Shown: positions 8,868-18,999, counted from the stretch's first letter. The stretch: DNA of 64,000 nt from Allobosea sp. LC85 (GCF_000735605.1 NZ_JPKG01000019.1:62001-126000), one strand, 5' to 3'. Numbers and translations: made by a program. The notes: generated from the sequence alone by a model not told the origin.

Positions 8868-10195
8868 TGTTCGGACTGGGCAATCCCGAACTGGGCGTGG
8901 TCATGCTCGTCCTGTTCATCGTCTTTATCATGCTCGGCTTCCCCATCGCCTTCACGCTGATGGCTCTCGGCGTCGGCTTCGGCTACTGGGCGATGGGCGA
9001 CAATGTCTTCGCGCTGGTCGTGCAGCGGGCCTATTCGGTCATGGCCAGCGACGTGCTGGTCTCGATCCCGCTCTTCATCTTCATGGGCTACATCATCGAA
9101 CGCGCGAACATCCTCGACAGGCTGTTTCACTCGATCCAGATCGCGCTCGGCAACGTCCCCGGCTCACTCGCCATCGCAACGCTCGCGACCTGCGCGATCT
9201 TCGCGACCGCAACCGGCATCGTCGGGGCGGTGGTAACGCTGATGGGACTGCTCGCCTTCCCCGCCATGCTGCGCGCCGGCTACGATGTGAAGCTCTCGGC
9301 CGGCGTCGTCTGCGCCGGCGGCTGCCTCGGCATCCTGATTCCGCCGAGCGTCATGCTGATCCTTTATGGCGCGACCGCGGGCGTCTCGGTCCCGAAACTC
9401 TATGCGGGCGCGCTCTTCCCGGGGCTGCTGCTGGCTGGCCTCTACATGGTCTATGTCATCGTCCGCTGCACCCTCAATCCGACGCTGGCGCCGAAGCTGC
9501 CGAAGGAACAGACGGACGTTCCCTGGAGCACGGTCATCTGGGCGCTGATGACCAGCTTCTTCCCCCTGACCATCCTGATCATGTCCGTGCTCGGTGCGAT
9601 CTTCTTCGGGCTCGCGACGCCGACCGAAGCGGCCGCAGTCGGCTCGCTCGGCAGCCTGATCCTGGCCGCGGCCTATCGCTCGCTTTCCTTTGGCAAGGTC
9701 AGGGAATCGGTCATTCTGACAGCACGTACCTCGGCGATGGTCTGCTGGCTCTTCGTCGGCTCCTATATCTTCTCGTCGATCTTCGCGATTCTCGGCGGGC
9801 ACGAACCGATCAAGGATCTGGTCACGGCGTTGAACCTGTCGCCGACGATGTTCCTGATCGTCGCGCAGCTGATCATCTTCGTGCTCGGCTGGCCGCTGGA
9901 ATGGACCGAGATCATCGTGATCTTCGTCCCGATCTTCCTGCCGCTGCTACACTTCTTCGATATCGATCCGCTGTTCTTCGGCATCCTGATCGCGCTGAAT
10001 ATCCAGACCTCGTTCCTCTCTCCGCCGGTGGCGATGGCGCCCTTCTATCTGAAGGGCATCGCTCCACCGCACGTGACCATCAACGAGATCTTCTCCGGCG
10101 TGATGCCCTATTTGCTGATCGTGCTGTTCGCGATGGTGCTGGTCTATGTCTTTCCCGGTATCGCGCTCTGGCTGCCGAAATTTCTCTACGGCTGA
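8867..10195 (+). CDS. TRAP transporter large permease (DctM family)
   Basis: 442 aa, 11-12 hydrophobic segments, the normal DctM length. Family motifs include GFPIAFTLMALG, SIPLFIFMGYIIERAN, GGCLGILIPPSVMLILYG and TPTEAAAVGSLG. It is the main sodium-coupled transport subunit. Translation is coupled to the small permease by a one-base overlap. With the 8289 and 7084 genes it forms a complete TRAP system. Confidence 0.93.
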   Translation: MFGLGNPELGVVMLVLFIVFIMLGFPIAFTLMALGVGFGYWAMGDNVFALVVQRAYSVMASDVLVSIPLFIFMGYIIERANILDRLFHSIQIALGNVPGSLAIATLATCAIFATATGIVGAVVTLMGLLAFPAMLRAGYDVKLSAGVVCAGGCLGILIPPSVMLILYGATAGVSVPKLYAGALFPGLLLAGLYMVYVIVRCTLNPTLAPKLPKEQTDVPWSTVIWALMTSFFPLTILIMSVLGAIFFGLATPTEAAAVGSLGSLILAAAYRSLSFGKVRESVILTARTSAMVCWLFVGSYIFSSIFAILGGHEPIKDLVTALNLSPTMFLIVAQLIIFVLGWPLEWTEIIVIFVPIFLPLLHFFDIDPLFFGILIALNIQTSFLSPPVAMAPFYLKGIAPPHVTINEIFSGVMPYLLIVLFAMVLVYVFPGIALWLPKFLYG

Positions 10196-10329
10196 ACACT
10201 TCCCGCGCGCCCCTTTGAGCAGGCGAGGACCCCGCCCGCCAGTGCGGCCCCGCTTGTTCGGGCTCGCTGCCTTGCCTACAGATCAGGGGCCCTGCGAGAC
10301 GTGCTGGGACGGAGGGCGAGGTTCCGCCC

Positions 10330-11094
10330 GTGACCCGAGGCCTCATGACCACGACGCCGACGCCGGCTCCGGAGACCGGCAGCCCTCAGCCTGGTCGCAA
10401 GGGGCGACTGCATGGCGCGACGGTCGCGACGCTGCGCCGGATGATCATCACCGGCGAATTGCCGGCCGGACAGAAGCTGCGGGAGCAGGAGATCTGCGAA
10501 CAGCTCGGCGTCTCGCGCACGCCTTTACGGGAAGCGTTGCGCACATTGGCTGCGCAGGGATTGGTGAGGCTGACGCAGAATCGCGGCGCCGAAGTCGCCT
10601 CCCTGACCCTGGATGATATCCTGGGGCTCTACGAGGTCGTCAGCACCTTGGAAGCCCTGGCAGCGCGGCTCGCCTGCAAGACCATTTCGGACGAGGCCAT
10701 CGCCGAGATCGGCATGCTGCATTACCGGATGATGCGGCACCAGGCTCGCGCCGAGCAGCTCGAGTATTTCGCGCTTAACCAGCAGATTCATCGGGCGCTA
10801 GTCGAGGCCGCACGCAACGCGGCCCTGCTCGAAGCCTGGGAAGGATTGTCCGCACGCATCGAGCGCGCGAAATACCTTCCAAACCTCCAGCCCACGCGCT
10901 GGAAGGCTGCGATGCAGGAGCATGATGCCATGCTCGCCGCCCTCGTCTCCCGCGACGGCGAGGGCCTGGCGCGGCTCATCGAGATCCATTTTGCCAATAG
11001 CCTCGCCGCCATCCTCGCCACCGCAAACCCGGGAGCCGGGCATGCCGCCGAGACGACACCGCGGCAGGGCGATGAGGGGCACGAGACGCCCTGA
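10330..11094 (+). CDS. GntR-family regulator, FadR subfamily
   Basis: About 254 aa from GTG at 10330; an in-frame ATG at 10345 with GAGG before it is equally possible. Winged-helix DNA-binding domain about 30-95 (KLREQEICEQLGVSRTPLREALRTLAAQGLV) and an all-helical FCD ligand domain (about 105-235). It lies between the TRAP permease and the convergent crotonase/CoA-transferase genes, so it most likely controls this catabolic island in response to the imported acid or its CoA ester. Confidence 0.88.
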   Translation: MTRGLMTTTPTPAPETGSPQPGRKGRLHGATVATLRRMIITGELPAGQKLREQEICEQLGVSRTPLREALRTLAAQGLVRLTQNRGAEVASLTLDDILGLYEVVSTLEALAARLACKTISDEAIAEIGMLHYRMMRHQARAEQLEYFALNQQIHRALVEAARNAALLEAWEGLSARIERAKYLPNLQPTRWKAAMQEHDAMLAALVSRDGEGLARLIEIHFANSLAAILATANPGAGHAAETTPRQGDEGHETP

Positions 11095-11105
11095 CGGGCA
11101 GCCCC

Positions 11106-11888
11106 CTATTGCCCCTGCCAGTTGGGCGCGCGCTTGGCCAGGAAGGCTTCCATGCCCTCACGGAAGTCGGCGCTCATGTAGCACATCAGGACGAGGTCCT
11201 TGTCATCGGCATGGCCGCGTGCTGCGGCAATCCGGCGCAAGCCCTCCTTGGTGGCGCGCATCGTCAGCGGCGCATGGCCCGCGATGGTCTGCGCCAGCTC
11301 TTCGACCCGCGTGAGCAGAGCCGCATGATCGGCCACCAGTTCGCCATAGAGGCCGACGCGGTGGCCTTCTTCCGCCTCGATCAACCGAGCCGTGAAGACC
11401 ATGTCCTTGACCCGTGCGGGTCCGAGCAGCGAGGCGAGCCGGGCGAGGTTGTTCATCGACAGGCAGTTGCCGAGCGTGCGCGCGATCGGGAAGCCGAAGC
11501 GAGCCGACTGCGTCGCGACCCGGAGATCGCAGGCGCAGGCGATGGCAGCTCCGCCACCGGTCACGGCGCCGGAGATCGCCGCGATCGTCGGAATCGGGCA
11601 GCTCTCGATCGTGGTGATGATCTCCTCGATCCGCGTCTCGTAGTTGAGAGCGTCTTCTGGCTTGTTGAAGGCGCGAAACTGCGAGATGTCGGTGCCTGCG
11701 GCAAAGGCCTTGTCGCCGGCCCCGGTCAGGACCAGTACCTTGGGCGAACCATGGCCCTCGGTGTCACCGCAGATCGCGGCGATGCGGTCATACATCCCGA
11801 AGGTCAGCGCGTTGCGGGCCTGCGGACGGTTGAGGGTGATGGTACCGACCCCGTCCTTCAGATCGTAGAGAATCTCGTCGTTCATCAA
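11106..11888 (-). CDS. Crotonase-fold protein lacking both catalytic glutamates
   Basis: 260 aa enoyl-CoA hydratase/isomerase superfamily protein. The oxyanion-hole regions are present (AFAAGTDISQF; ISGAVTGGGAAIACACDLR). The two glutamates that activate water in true hydratases (GGGCE and GQPE in rat crotonase) are replaced: GGGAA and GFPIA. It is therefore unlikely to be a plain enoyl-CoA hydratase and may be an isomerase, lyase or thioesterase-like member. It follows the CoA-transferase gene by 12 bases on the same strand; both probably act on one CoA ester. Confidence 0.85.
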   Translation of the reverse strand: MMNDEILYDLKDGVGTITLNRPQARNALTFGMYDRIAAICGDTEGHGSPKVLVLTGAGDKAFAAGTDISQFRAFNKPEDALNYETRIEEIITTIESCPIPTIAAISGAVTGGGAAIACACDLRVATQSARFGFPIARTLGNCLSMNNLARLASLLGPARVKDMVFTARLIEAEEGHRVGLYGELVADHAALLTRVEELAQTIAGHAPLTMRATKEGLRRIAAARGHADDKDLVLMCYMSADFREGMEAFLAKRAPNWQGQ

Positions 11889-11900
11889 CCCGCTGCTCCT

Positions 11901-13094
11901 TCAGATCGCCCCGGCCTCGCGCAAGCGCGCGACGGCGCCTGAGCCGTAGCCGAGCTCGGCCAGGATCTCGGCATTGTGCTCCCCTGCCTCCGGCGTCGGC
12001 GACACCACTCCGGCGGGCGTCCGCGACAATCCGACCGGCTCGCCCACCACCCTGAAATCCCCGAGGATCGGATGACTGACCGGCTGCGCGATGCCGAGAT
12101 GCTGCACCTGAGGGTCGTCGAACATCTCATCGACGGCATAGATCGGTCCGGCCGGAACGGCATGCTCCTCGAAGGCGGCAAGCCAATGCGCCGAATCCTT
12201 CTGGGTCAGGATGCTCTCGATGATGACCCGCAATTCCGGGCGCTTGTCGTAGCGCTTTTCCATGCTGTCATAGACCGGGTTGTCGCCGAGTTGGGGATGA
12301 CCGATCGCCTTGCAGAAGGAGCGCCAGTGTCCCTCGGCGCCGACGCCGATATTGATATGGCCGTTCCTCGTCGCATAGACCCCCATCGGCGTCGAATAGG
12401 GGTGATCGTTCCCGGCCTGCGGCGGCACCGTACCCTCGACCAGGAAGCGCGCAGCCTGGAAATCCATCATCGCGATCTGGGCTTCGAGCAGGGAGGTCTG
12501 GACCCATTGGCCGAGCCCCGATGTCTCGCGCTCGGTGATCGCAACCAGCGCGCCAAGGGCGCCATAAAGGCCCGCAGCCGAGTCTGCGACCGCGATTCCG
12601 GCGCGCACCGGCCCCTGCCCCGGCAGGCCGGTGACCGACATCATCCCACCCATGCCCTGGGCGATCTGGTCGAAGCCGGCGCGGGCCCGGTAGGGACCGC
12701 TTTGGCCGAATCCGGAGACCGAGACCAGGATCAGGCGCGGATTGAGCCTGTGCAGCGTGTCGAAATCGAGCCCGAGCCTGCCCTTCACGTCCGGGCGGAA
12801 ATTCTCGATCAGCAGATCGGCGCTCTCGATCAGCTTGAGCAGGATCGCTTTGCCCTCGACGGTCTTCAGGTTCAGCGTCAGCGAGCGCTTGTTGCGGTGC
12901 AGGTTCTGCATGTCATAGCCATGCCGCGCCCCGCTCATGTTCTCGTTCGGATCGAGCCCCGGCGGGCTTTCGACCTTGATCACATCCGCGCCGAAATCCG
13001 CAAAGACGCGTGCGCAGGTCGGCCCGGCCCGAACACGCGACAGATCGAGGACACGCAGTTTCGCAAGGGCGGTGGAAGGCGTCGGGCGGGGCAT
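11901..13094 (-). CDS. CaiB/BaiF-type CoA-transferase (family III)
   Basis: 397 aa, normal family length. N-terminal ALAKLRVLDLSRVRAGPTCA, VIKVESPPGLD and RNKRSLTLNLK are family III landmarks, and the acyl-accepting aspartate is in RAGIAVADSAAGLYGALG. It moves CoA between an acyl-CoA and a free acid in the cytoplasm. It heads a two-gene operon with the crotonase-like gene, and two TGTATGCAA elements lie upstream. Context suggests activation of the acid imported by the TRAP system. Confidence 0.9.
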   Translation of the reverse strand: MPRPTPSTALAKLRVLDLSRVRAGPTCARVFADFGADVIKVESPPGLDPNENMSGARHGYDMQNLHRNKRSLTLNLKTVEGKAILLKLIESADLLIENFRPDVKGRLGLDFDTLHRLNPRLILVSVSGFGQSGPYRARAGFDQIAQGMGGMMSVTGLPGQGPVRAGIAVADSAAGLYGALGALVAITERETSGLGQWVQTSLLEAQIAMMDFQAARFLVEGTVPPQAGNDHPYSTPMGVYATRNGHINIGVGAEGHWRSFCKAIGHPQLGDNPVYDSMEKRYDKRPELRVIIESILTQKDSAHWLAAFEEHAVPAGPIYAVDEMFDDPQVQHLGIAQPVSHPILGDFRVVGEPVGLSRTPAGVVSPTPEAGEHNAEILAELGYGSGAVARLREAGAI

Positions 13095-13169
13095 GGCTCG
13101 GCTGTCGTTGAAGGCAAAGGCCGCCGACTATGGGATGCGCTCCCGCAAGCCGTCAACACTTGTCAAATC

Positions 13170-13179
13170 TTGTATGCAA
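13170..13179. promoter_or_regulatory. Candidate GntR operator 1
   Basis: TTGTATGCAA, one mismatch from a perfect palindrome, 75 bases upstream of the CoA-transferase start. A second copy of its core TGTATGCAA is at 13256-13264. Many FadR-subfamily regulators bind TTGTATACAA-like sites. Assignment to the 10330 regulator is inference. Confidence 0.35.
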
Positions 13180-13255
13180 TTTTCTCCTGCAGCGAGAGAG
13201 CCGCGACGAAGCCTTCTGACGCCTTCTAAAGATAGGCTTGGCTTCCAGGCAGAAA

Positions 13256-13264
13256 TGTATGCAA
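13256..13264. promoter_or_regulatory. Candidate GntR operator 2
   Basis: Second TGTATGCAA, same orientation as the one at 13170, about 86 bases away. It lies between the small ETFPASDP gene and the CoA-transferase operon. Function is inferred only from repetition and shape. Confidence 0.3.
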
Positions 13265-13270
13265 GCCCGG

Positions 13271-13462
13271 TCAGGTTCGCGTTGCTGGCCCGGTTTTGGT
13301 CGGGCTCTCCAGCGCGACCGGATCGCTAGCCGGAAACGTCTCATCCAATGCTTCGTTCAGATCGGCATCCTTGCCCTTCCTGCGCTTCGCTCGTCTTTGC
13401 TCGGCCTGCTCCTTGCGCAGGCTCTGCGCCGCCGGGCTGATCTTGGTCGCAGCCTTCGCCAT
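13271..13462 (-). CDS. Small conserved protein with ETFPASDP motif
   Basis: 63 aa, very basic first half (KEQAEQRRAKRRKGKD) and the segment LNEALDETFPASDPVALESP. Short proteins with the (L)DEALEETFPASDP motif are common in rhizobia and have no known role. No membrane segment or signal peptide. It stands alone on the minus strand between the CoA-transferase and TetR genes. Confidence 0.7.
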   Translation of the reverse strand: MAKAATKISPAAQSLRKEQAEQRRAKRRKGKDADLNEALDETFPASDPVALESPTKTGPATRT

Positions 13463-13555
13463 GATATCCCCCGTTTCGCATCTCTGATCGTCACGGCGCC
13501 GAACGTGACATGAGACCGAAACGCAAAAGCCGCCGCTAGCGTTCCATATCCGTGC

Positions 13556-14155
13556 TCACGCCCGCTTCATCCCGTAGGCATGATGGACGATCCGGCTGAA
13601 CGAGCGATAGAGCTGCTCCAGCCGGTCGAAATTTCCGCCATCCTGCGTGATCGGCCCGGCGCTGTTGGCGATGGCGACCAGTTGCAGTGCGATGTCACCG
13701 CGTGGAATGTCATTGGAAAGCTCGCCCCGTGCCACGGCCTGATCAATTCCGGCGACCACGAGATTCTCGAGCGTCACGCCGAACTGGGCCAGCGCCTCGC
13801 GCGCCTTCGGGGCGATCACGTCCTGCTCCAGCCGCATCCGGCCGATCAGGCTCCAGGGATTGGCAGTCGTGGCCGTCGGATTGTAGCGGAGATAGCGCTG
13901 ACGGTTCGACTCCGTCATCCCATGGATCTTGTCTTCAAAGCTCTTGTCGCTGCGCCAGTTCGCCTCCCAGTTCGCCAGCGTCTGCTCGACGTAATCAACA
14001 ATCACCTCCTCCGCGAGGTTGAGCTTGTTGCCATAGTAGTAGTGGATGTTCGCGCGCGTCGTGTTGAGGACGTCCGCAACGTCACGGAAGCGGAAGCCCT
14101 GATAGCCATTGCGGATCAGGAGCTCTGCCGAGATTTGCTTGATCTCCTGCTTCAT
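13556..14155 (-). CDS. TetR/AcrR-family regulator
   Basis: 199 aa. The N-terminal helix-turn-helix (about residues 1-50) reads [24 protein letters not shown] then [20 protein letters not shown]. The C-terminal ligand domain is not diagnostic. It is divergent from the flavin-dependent oxidoreductase at 14362, separated by about 200 bases, so it probably controls that gene and itself. Confidence 0.88.
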   Translation of the reverse strand: MKQEIKQISAELLIRNGYQGFRFRDVADVLNTTRANIHYYYGNKLNLAEEVIVDYVEQTLANWEANWRSDKSFEDKIHGMTESNRQRYLRYNPTATTANPWSLIGRMRLEQDVIAPKAREALAQFGVTLENLVVAGIDQAVARGELSNDIPRGDIALQLVAIANSAGPITQDGGNFDRLEQLYRSFSRIVHHAYGMKRA

Positions 14156-14361
14156 ATCTCACTCCGCCGCATCGATTGCGCCCTTCTGGAGCCGTTCCGG
14201 GCCGTCGTCCAGTGTGCCGCGTCGCGGATGGCTCTTCTCGCCAGAACGCTTCTGCATTGGCGCCATGCCAGATCGCGAAAAGGCTGGACGCAAGCCGGCA
14301 GCACTCCCATCTGCCACGGGCGCGGCATGATGAGCCGGGCGACGATACGCAGGAGCGCTGC

Positions 14362-15372
14362 ATGGTTGATTTCTCTGTCCTCGACCTCTCACCGGTGATC
14401 GAGGGGCAGGAGCCCGGCGACGCTCTGCGCAATTCTCTCGACCTTGCCCGCCACGCCGAGGCACTCGGTTATCGCCGCTATTGGGTCGCCGAGCATCACA
14501 ACATGGTCGGCATCGCCAGCGCCGCAACCGCGGTGGTGATCGGTTATCTCGCGGCTGGAACCAAGACCATCCGCCTCGGCGCCGGCGGCATCATGCTGCC
14601 CAACCACGCGCCTCTCGTCATTGCCGAGCAGTTCGGAACGCTGGAATCGCTCTATCCCGGCCGGATCGATCTCGGCCTCGGTCGTGCTCCGGGTACCGAC
14701 CAGCGCACGGTCCGGGCCCTGCGACGCGACCCGATGGCCTCGGACAGCTTTCCGCAGGATGTGCTCGAAGTGCAGGCCTTCCTCGCCCCGGTGCAGCCCG
14801 GGCAGGTGGTGCAGGCCGTGCCGGGCGGCGGGACGGAGGTGCCGCTCTGGATCCTAGGCTCCAGCCTGTTTGGCGCCCAGCTCGCTGCAGAACTCGGCCT
14901 GCCCTACGCCTTCGCCTCGCATTTCGCACCGGATGCACTGATTCAGGCGCTTGCGATCTACCGCGAGCGCTTCAAGCCGTCGGAGCAGTTGGATCGGCCC
15001 TATGCGATGCCGGGCATCAACGTCATTGCCGCCGATACGGATGAGGAGGCTCGCTATCTCTTCACCTCTGTCCAGCAGCGCTTCATCGGCATGATCCGCG
15101 GCACGCGCGGCAAGTTGCAGCCACCGATCGACGATATCGAAAGCGACTGGTCCCCTGCCGAGAAGGCACATGTCTCGCAGATGCTGCGCTATGCTCTCGT
15201 CGGCTCGCGCGAAAGCCTGAAGCGCCAGCTCGATGCGTTCCTCGACGCGACGGCGGCCGACGAGGTCATGGTCACCGCGCCGATCCACGATCACATCGCA
15301 CGCAAGCGATCCTACGAGATCCTCGCCGACATCATACCTAACCTGGCAAGAAACCAGATCAGGGCGGCGTAA
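14362..15372 (+). CDS. LLM-class flavin-dependent oxidoreductase
   Basis: 336 aa luciferase-like monooxygenase of the single-subunit type (MsnO8 group features: FSVLDLSPV at the start, [34 protein letters not shown]). It should use reduced FMN or F420 and oxygen or a similar substrate. The start is the ATG with AGGAG 6 bases before it; the open frame upstream lacks family sequence. The divergent TetR gene is the likely regulator. It ends 3 bases from the convergent sitD. Confidence 0.88.
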   Translation: MVDFSVLDLSPVIEGQEPGDALRNSLDLARHAEALGYRRYWVAEHHNMVGIASAATAVVIGYLAAGTKTIRLGAGGIMLPNHAPLVIAEQFGTLESLYPGRIDLGLGRAPGTDQRTVRALRRDPMASDSFPQDVLEVQAFLAPVQPGQVVQAVPGGGTEVPLWILGSSLFGAQLAAELGLPYAFASHFAPDALIQALAIYRERFKPSEQLDRPYAMPGINVIAADTDEEARYLFTSVQQRFIGMIRGTRGKLQPPIDDIESDWSPAEKAHVSQMLRYALVGSRESLKRQLDAFLDATAADEVMVTAPIHDHIARKRSYEILADIIPNLARNQIRAA

Positions 15373-15375
15373 GCG

Positions 15376-16239
15376 TCATTGCACCCGTGAAACGCTCACG
15401 CTGAGGCTGGCGCGTCGCGAGGCGCGCCAGAGATTGAGGGTGAGCGCAGCAAGGAAGAAGCCGGCCTGGATCACGACGATGCATGGACCGGTTGCGGCAT
15501 CGAGATGGAAGCTCAGGATAGTGCCGAGGACGCTCGATACGGTTGCAACTCCGACCGCCGTCATGAGCATCCGGTCGAACTGGCGCGTCATCAGGTAGCC
15601 GATCGCGCCTGGCGCGATCAGCATCGCGACGACCAGGATGATGCCGACCGCCGTGAGTGCCGCGACGATCGTCAGCGCCAACAGAATCAGCAAGCCGAAA
15701 TGCAGCGCTGCGACCGGCAGGCCGATCGCACGCGCATGCGCAGGGTCGAAGGAGACCAGCAGAAAATCGCGCCGCTTCGCCAGCATGATCGCGATGGTCG
15801 GCACCGCGATCAGCGCCGTCTCCGCGATATCGGCCCAGCGCACACCGAGCATGTTGCCGAACAGGATGTGCATCAGGTGCTGGTCGCTATCGACTTTGAC
15901 GAAGAGCACCAGCCCCAGCGCAAACATGCCGGAGAAGACGATGCCCATCACAGTGTCCTCCTTCACCCGGCTGTTCTGCTTGAGATAGCCGATGCCGAGT
16001 GCGCAGCCGAGGCCAGCAGCGAAGGCGCCGATCGCCAGCGGCAGGCTCAGGATATGGGCGAGTACGATGCCGGGCAGCACCGCATGCGAGACCGCGTCAC
16101 CCATCAGCGACCAGCCCTTGAGCACGAGGAAGCAGGACAGGACGGCGCAGACGAGGCCGACCAGCACCGCGACAATCAGCCCCCGTTGCATGAACTCATG
16201 CGCGAAGGGCGAAAGGAACCAGGTTTCGATCAGGCTCAT
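15376..16239 (-). CDS. sitD: Mn/Fe ABC importer permease (second)
   Basis: 287 aa ABC-3 family permease with about 8 membrane segments ([29 protein letters not shown] is the family signature near residues 30-57). Its start overlaps the end of sitC by 4 bases (ATGA). It pairs with sitC to form the membrane channel of the metal importer. A larger open frame over the same bases in another phase is only a shadow. Confidence 0.92.
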   Translation of the reverse strand: MSLIETWFLSPFAHEFMQRGLIVAVLVGLVCAVLSCFLVLKGWSLMGDAVSHAVLPGIVLAHILSLPLAIGAFAAGLGCALGIGYLKQNSRVKEDTVMGIVFSGMFALGLVLFVKVDSDQHLMHILFGNMLGVRWADIAETALIAVPTIAIMLAKRRDFLLVSFDPAHARAIGLPVAALHFGLLILLALTIVAALTAVGIILVVAMLIAPGAIGYLMTRQFDRMLMTAVGVATVSSVLGTILSFHLDAATGPCIVVIQAGFFLAALTLNLWRASRRASLSVSVSRVQ

Positions 16240-17096
16240 GCGGCTTGCTCCGGAAGGGCCCGGGCCGCGCGGCGCGCCGCGAGCCGACCGTGCTTCGGCG
16301 CGAAGACAAAGGCGAGCAGAAACAGCACGGTCTGGAAGACGACGATCAACCCCCCGGTCGAGCCATCGAGAAAGTAGCTGGCATAGGCGCCGATCGCGCT
16401 GGTCGCGACACCCATCGCGACCGCGATGATGATCAGGCGGCCAAAGCGGTCGGTCAGCAGGTAGGCCGTGGCGCCCGGCGTCACCACCATGGCGATCACG
16501 AGGCACGCGCCGACCGTCTGCAGGGCTGCGACCGTGCAGGCGCTGAGCAGCACGAAGAAGAGGATCTTCAGGCGCGTCGGCGAGAGGCCGACGCTGCGTG
16601 CCTGGTTCTCGTCGAAGAAGACCAGCATCAGGTCCTTCCAGCGTGCGACCAGGATCACCAGAGAGACGAAGGCGATGATCGCAACCTGGACGACGTCCTC
16701 GTCGGAGATGCCCAGAATGTTGCCGAGCACGATCGATTGGACATTCACCGAAGTCGGGTTGATCGAGACGATCAGCAGCCCGACAGCGAAGAAGGTGGTG
16801 AAGACGATGCCGATCACCGCATCTTCCCGCAATTGCGTGCGGACCCGGACCAGGGACATGGCGAGCGCAGCCAGCAGACCGGAGAGGAAGGCGCCGGCGG
16901 CATAGGGCAGTTTCAGCAGATAGGCGAGCGCAACGCCCGGCACGATCGCATGCGCCAGTGCGTCGCCCATCAGCGACCAGCCCTTGAGCATCAGATAGCA
17001 GGACAGGAAGGCACAGACGCCACCGACCAGCGCCGAGACCCATATGGCCTTGACCATGTACTGGTAGGCGAAGGGTTCGAGCAGGAGGTCGATCAC
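16236..17096 (-). CDS. sitC: Mn/Fe ABC importer permease (first)
   Basis: 286 aa ABC-3 family permease. Membrane signature [20 protein letters not shown] near residues 35-54, paralogous to the next gene. Overlaps sitB upstream and sitD downstream by 4 bases each, giving a fully coupled sitABCD operon. Confidence 0.92.
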   Translation of the reverse strand: MIDLLLEPFAYQYMVKAIWVSALVGGVCAFLSCYLMLKGWSLMGDALAHAIVPGVALAYLLKLPYAAGAFLSGLLAALAMSLVRVRTQLREDAVIGIVFTTFFAVGLLIVSINPTSVNVQSIVLGNILGISDEDVVQVAIIAFVSLVILVARWKDLMLVFFDENQARSVGLSPTRLKILFFVLLSACTVAALQTVGACLVIAMVVTPGATAYLLTDRFGRLIIIAVAMGVATSAIGAYASYFLDGSTGGLIVVFQTVLFLLAFVFAPKHGRLAARRAARALPEQAA

Positions 17097-18001
17097 CGGG
17101 CCATATCCCTACCGGCGCCGACGACCGTCTCGTGATCGCGCTCGCCGTAGAGCACGAGCGGACGCTCGTCGTCGGTCAGGACGGTGACGCGCCGGTCGTC
17201 GGCATCGTCGTGGAGCTGTGCGCCCCCTAGCCGGAAATGTCGGAGCACGCCGCCGAAGGCGCGCTGCAGATTGGCTTCCGTGAAGGTGGTTGCGGTCGGT
17301 CCGGCCGCCAGCACGGTCTTGTTGAAGATCACGACCTGGTCGCAAAAATCCGGGATCGAGCCAAGATTATGAGTCGAAACCAGCATCAACCGCCCTTCGG
17401 ACCGCAATTCCCGCATCAGCCCGACGATCGCATCCTCGGTTTTGACGTCGACGCCGGTGAAGGGCTCGTCGAGCAGGATGACCTGCCCGCCCTGCGCCAA
17501 CGCCCGCGCCAGGAAGACGCGCTTGCGCTGTCCGCCGCTGAGTTCTCCGATCTGGCGGCGGCGGAAATCCAGCATGTTGACGCGCGCGAGCGCCTCCTCG
17601 ACCGCCTCCTTGTCGGCGCGCCGAGCGATGCGCATCAGGCCCATATGACCGTAACGCCCCATCATCACGACATCGTCGACGAGAACCGGAAAGCTCCAGT
17701 CGACCTCCTCGGACTGCGGCACATAGGCGACCAGCCCGCGCTTCAACGCCTGCCGCACCTCGAGCCCCGCAATGGCAACGCGACCATGGGCCGGCTTCAG
17801 AAAGCCCATGAGCGTCTTGAACAGGGTCGACTTGCCCGAGCCGTTGATGCCGACCAGCGCGCAGATCGTGCCCGCGCCGAGGGCAAAGGAGGCATCGTTC
17901 ACCGCTGTCACGCCGTTGCTGTAGCGCACCGTCACACCCTCGACCGTGATCGAGGGTTGCGGTCCAGGCTCGCCCGGCCGGGCGGTCACATGAATGTTCA
18001 C
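17093..18001 (-). CDS. sitB: Mn/Fe ABC importer ATPase
   Basis: 302 aa. Walker [11 protein letters not shown]-loop [12 protein letters not shown] typical of Mn/Zn importers, signature [15 protein letters not shown], Walker [13 protein letters not shown] and switch histidine STHNLG. Compared with minimal ATPases it carries a C-terminal extension (about 235-302). Overlaps sitA and sitC by 4 bases each. Confidence 0.93.
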   Translation of the reverse strand: MNIHVTARPGEPGPQPSITVEGVTVRYSNGVTAVNDASFALGAGTICALVGINGSGKSTLFKTLMGFLKPAHGRVAIAGLEVRQALKRGLVAYVPQSEEVDWSFPVLVDDVVMMGRYGHMGLMRIARRADKEAVEEALARVNMLDFRRRQIGELSGGQRKRVFLARALAQGGQVILLDEPFTGVDVKTEDAIVGLMRELRSEGRLMLVSTHNLGSIPDFCDQVVIFNKTVLAAGPTATTFTEANLQRAFGGVLRHFRLGGAQLHDDADDRRVTVLTDDERPLVLYGERDHETVVGAGRDMAR

Positions 18002-18918
18002 TGCCCGAAACCCTTCGCGATGGTGTCGACGGTGACGTCCAGCAGCTTCAGATAGGTCGGCACCGGTCCGTTCTCGGCGGAGAGCGAGTCGACATAGAGG
18101 ACGCCGCCATAGGCCGCGCCGGTTTCGCGTCCGACCTGCCTGGCTGCCTTGTCGGAGATCGTGCTCTCGCTGAAGACAGCGGGAATCTTGTTCTTGCGCA
18201 CGAGGTCGATCAGCCGCCGCACCTGCTGCGGCGTGCCCTGTTCATCGGCATTGATCGGCCAGAGATAGGCCTCCCTCCAGCCAAAATCGCGTGTCAGGTA
18301 GCTGAAGGCACCTTCGCTGGAGACGAGCCAGCGCCTGCCCTCCGGCACCTTGTCGAGCCGGGCCCGCAACGGCGCGTCGATCGCCCTGATCTGCTCGGAA
18401 TAGGCCTTCGCGTTCCTGGAATAGGTCTCGGCATTCGCAGGATCAGCAGCCGCGAGCGCCTTTCGAATGTTCTCGACATAGATCAGCGCGCTCGCCGTCG
18501 ACATCCAGGCATGCGGATTGGGCTTGCCCTCATAGGGCCCTTCCTTGATGCCCATCGGCACGATGCCCTCGGTCACGACCGCGCTCTTCACATCCCTGAC
18601 GTTCTCGAAGAAACGCTCGAACCAGCGCTCGAGATTCATGCCGTTCCAGAGCACGAGATCGGCCGATTGCGCCTTCACCACATCGAGCGGGGTCGGCTGA
18701 TAGTCATGGATCTCGGCACCGGGCTTGGTGATCGATTCCACGATCGCCGCGGTGCCGGCGACGTTCTGCGCAATGTCCTGGATCACCGTGAAGGTCGTGA
18801 CAACGCGCAGCGGCCTGGACGCGCCGGCCTGAGCCAGCACCCCCTGACCCGTTGCTGCAAAACCGGCCGCGAAGGCGATGGCGGCGGCCAGATTCGTGAA
18901 GCGGCGACGCGAAGGCAT
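17998..18918 (-). CDS. sitA: Mn/Fe ABC importer periplasmic binding protein
   Basis: 306 aa cluster A-I metal-binding protein. The signal sequence has an arginine pair ([15 protein letters not shown]) and may use Tat or Sec. Predicted ligands: His in EIHDYQPTP, His in PHAWMSTA, Glu in SSEGAFSY, and an Asp near [10 protein letters not shown]. It binds Mn(II) or Fe(II) and passes it to SitBCD. First gene of the operon; two 15-bp Mur boxes lie upstream. Confidence 0.92.
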   Translation of the reverse strand: MPSRRRFTNLAAAIAFAAGFAATGQGVLAQAGASRPLRVVTTFTVIQDIAQNVAGTAAIVESITKPGAEIHDYQPTPLDVVKAQSADLVLWNGMNLERWFERFFENVRDVKSAVVTEGIVPMGIKEGPYEGKPNPHAWMSTASALIYVENIRKALAAADPANAETYSRNAKAYSEQIRAIDAPLRARLDKVPEGRRWLVSSEGAFSYLTRDFGWREAYLWPINADEQGTPQQVRRLIDLVRKNKIPAVFSESTISDKAARQVGRETGAAYGGVLYVDSLSAENGPVPTYLKLLDVTVDTIAKGFGQ

Positions 18919-18955
18919 GATCTCTCCTGCTGCAGGCTCGATCCTCTCACGCTAA

Positions 18956-18970
18956 TGCAAATCACTTGCA
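18956..18970. promoter_or_regulatory. Mur box 1, sitA-mur intergenic
   Basis: TGCAAATCACTTGCA, a near-perfect 15-bp palindrome fitting the alphaproteobacterial Mur/Fur operator (arms TGCAA and TTGCA around 5 bases). It is 38 bases upstream of sitA. Mn-loaded Mur would repress the importer here. Confidence 0.8.
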
Positions 18971-18984
18971 TCTGTCAACGCAGT

Positions 18985-18999
18985 TGCAAGCGATTTGCG
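18985..18999. promoter_or_regulatory. Mur box 2, sitA-mur intergenic
   Basis: TGCAAGCGATTTGCG, an imperfect copy of the same 15-bp element, 29 bases from box 1 and 49 bases upstream of mur. A further half-site TGCAAATG starts at 19015. It may serve both divergent promoters. Confidence 0.6.

Noticed and set aside
8803-10218. 471-codon frame overlapping the TRAP large permease
   Set aside because: Same strand but wrong phase; hydrophobic DctM frame is the real one.
11976-13229. 417-codon plus-strand open frame opposite the CoA-transferase
   Set aside because: Antisense shadow; the minus strand has the family III motifs.
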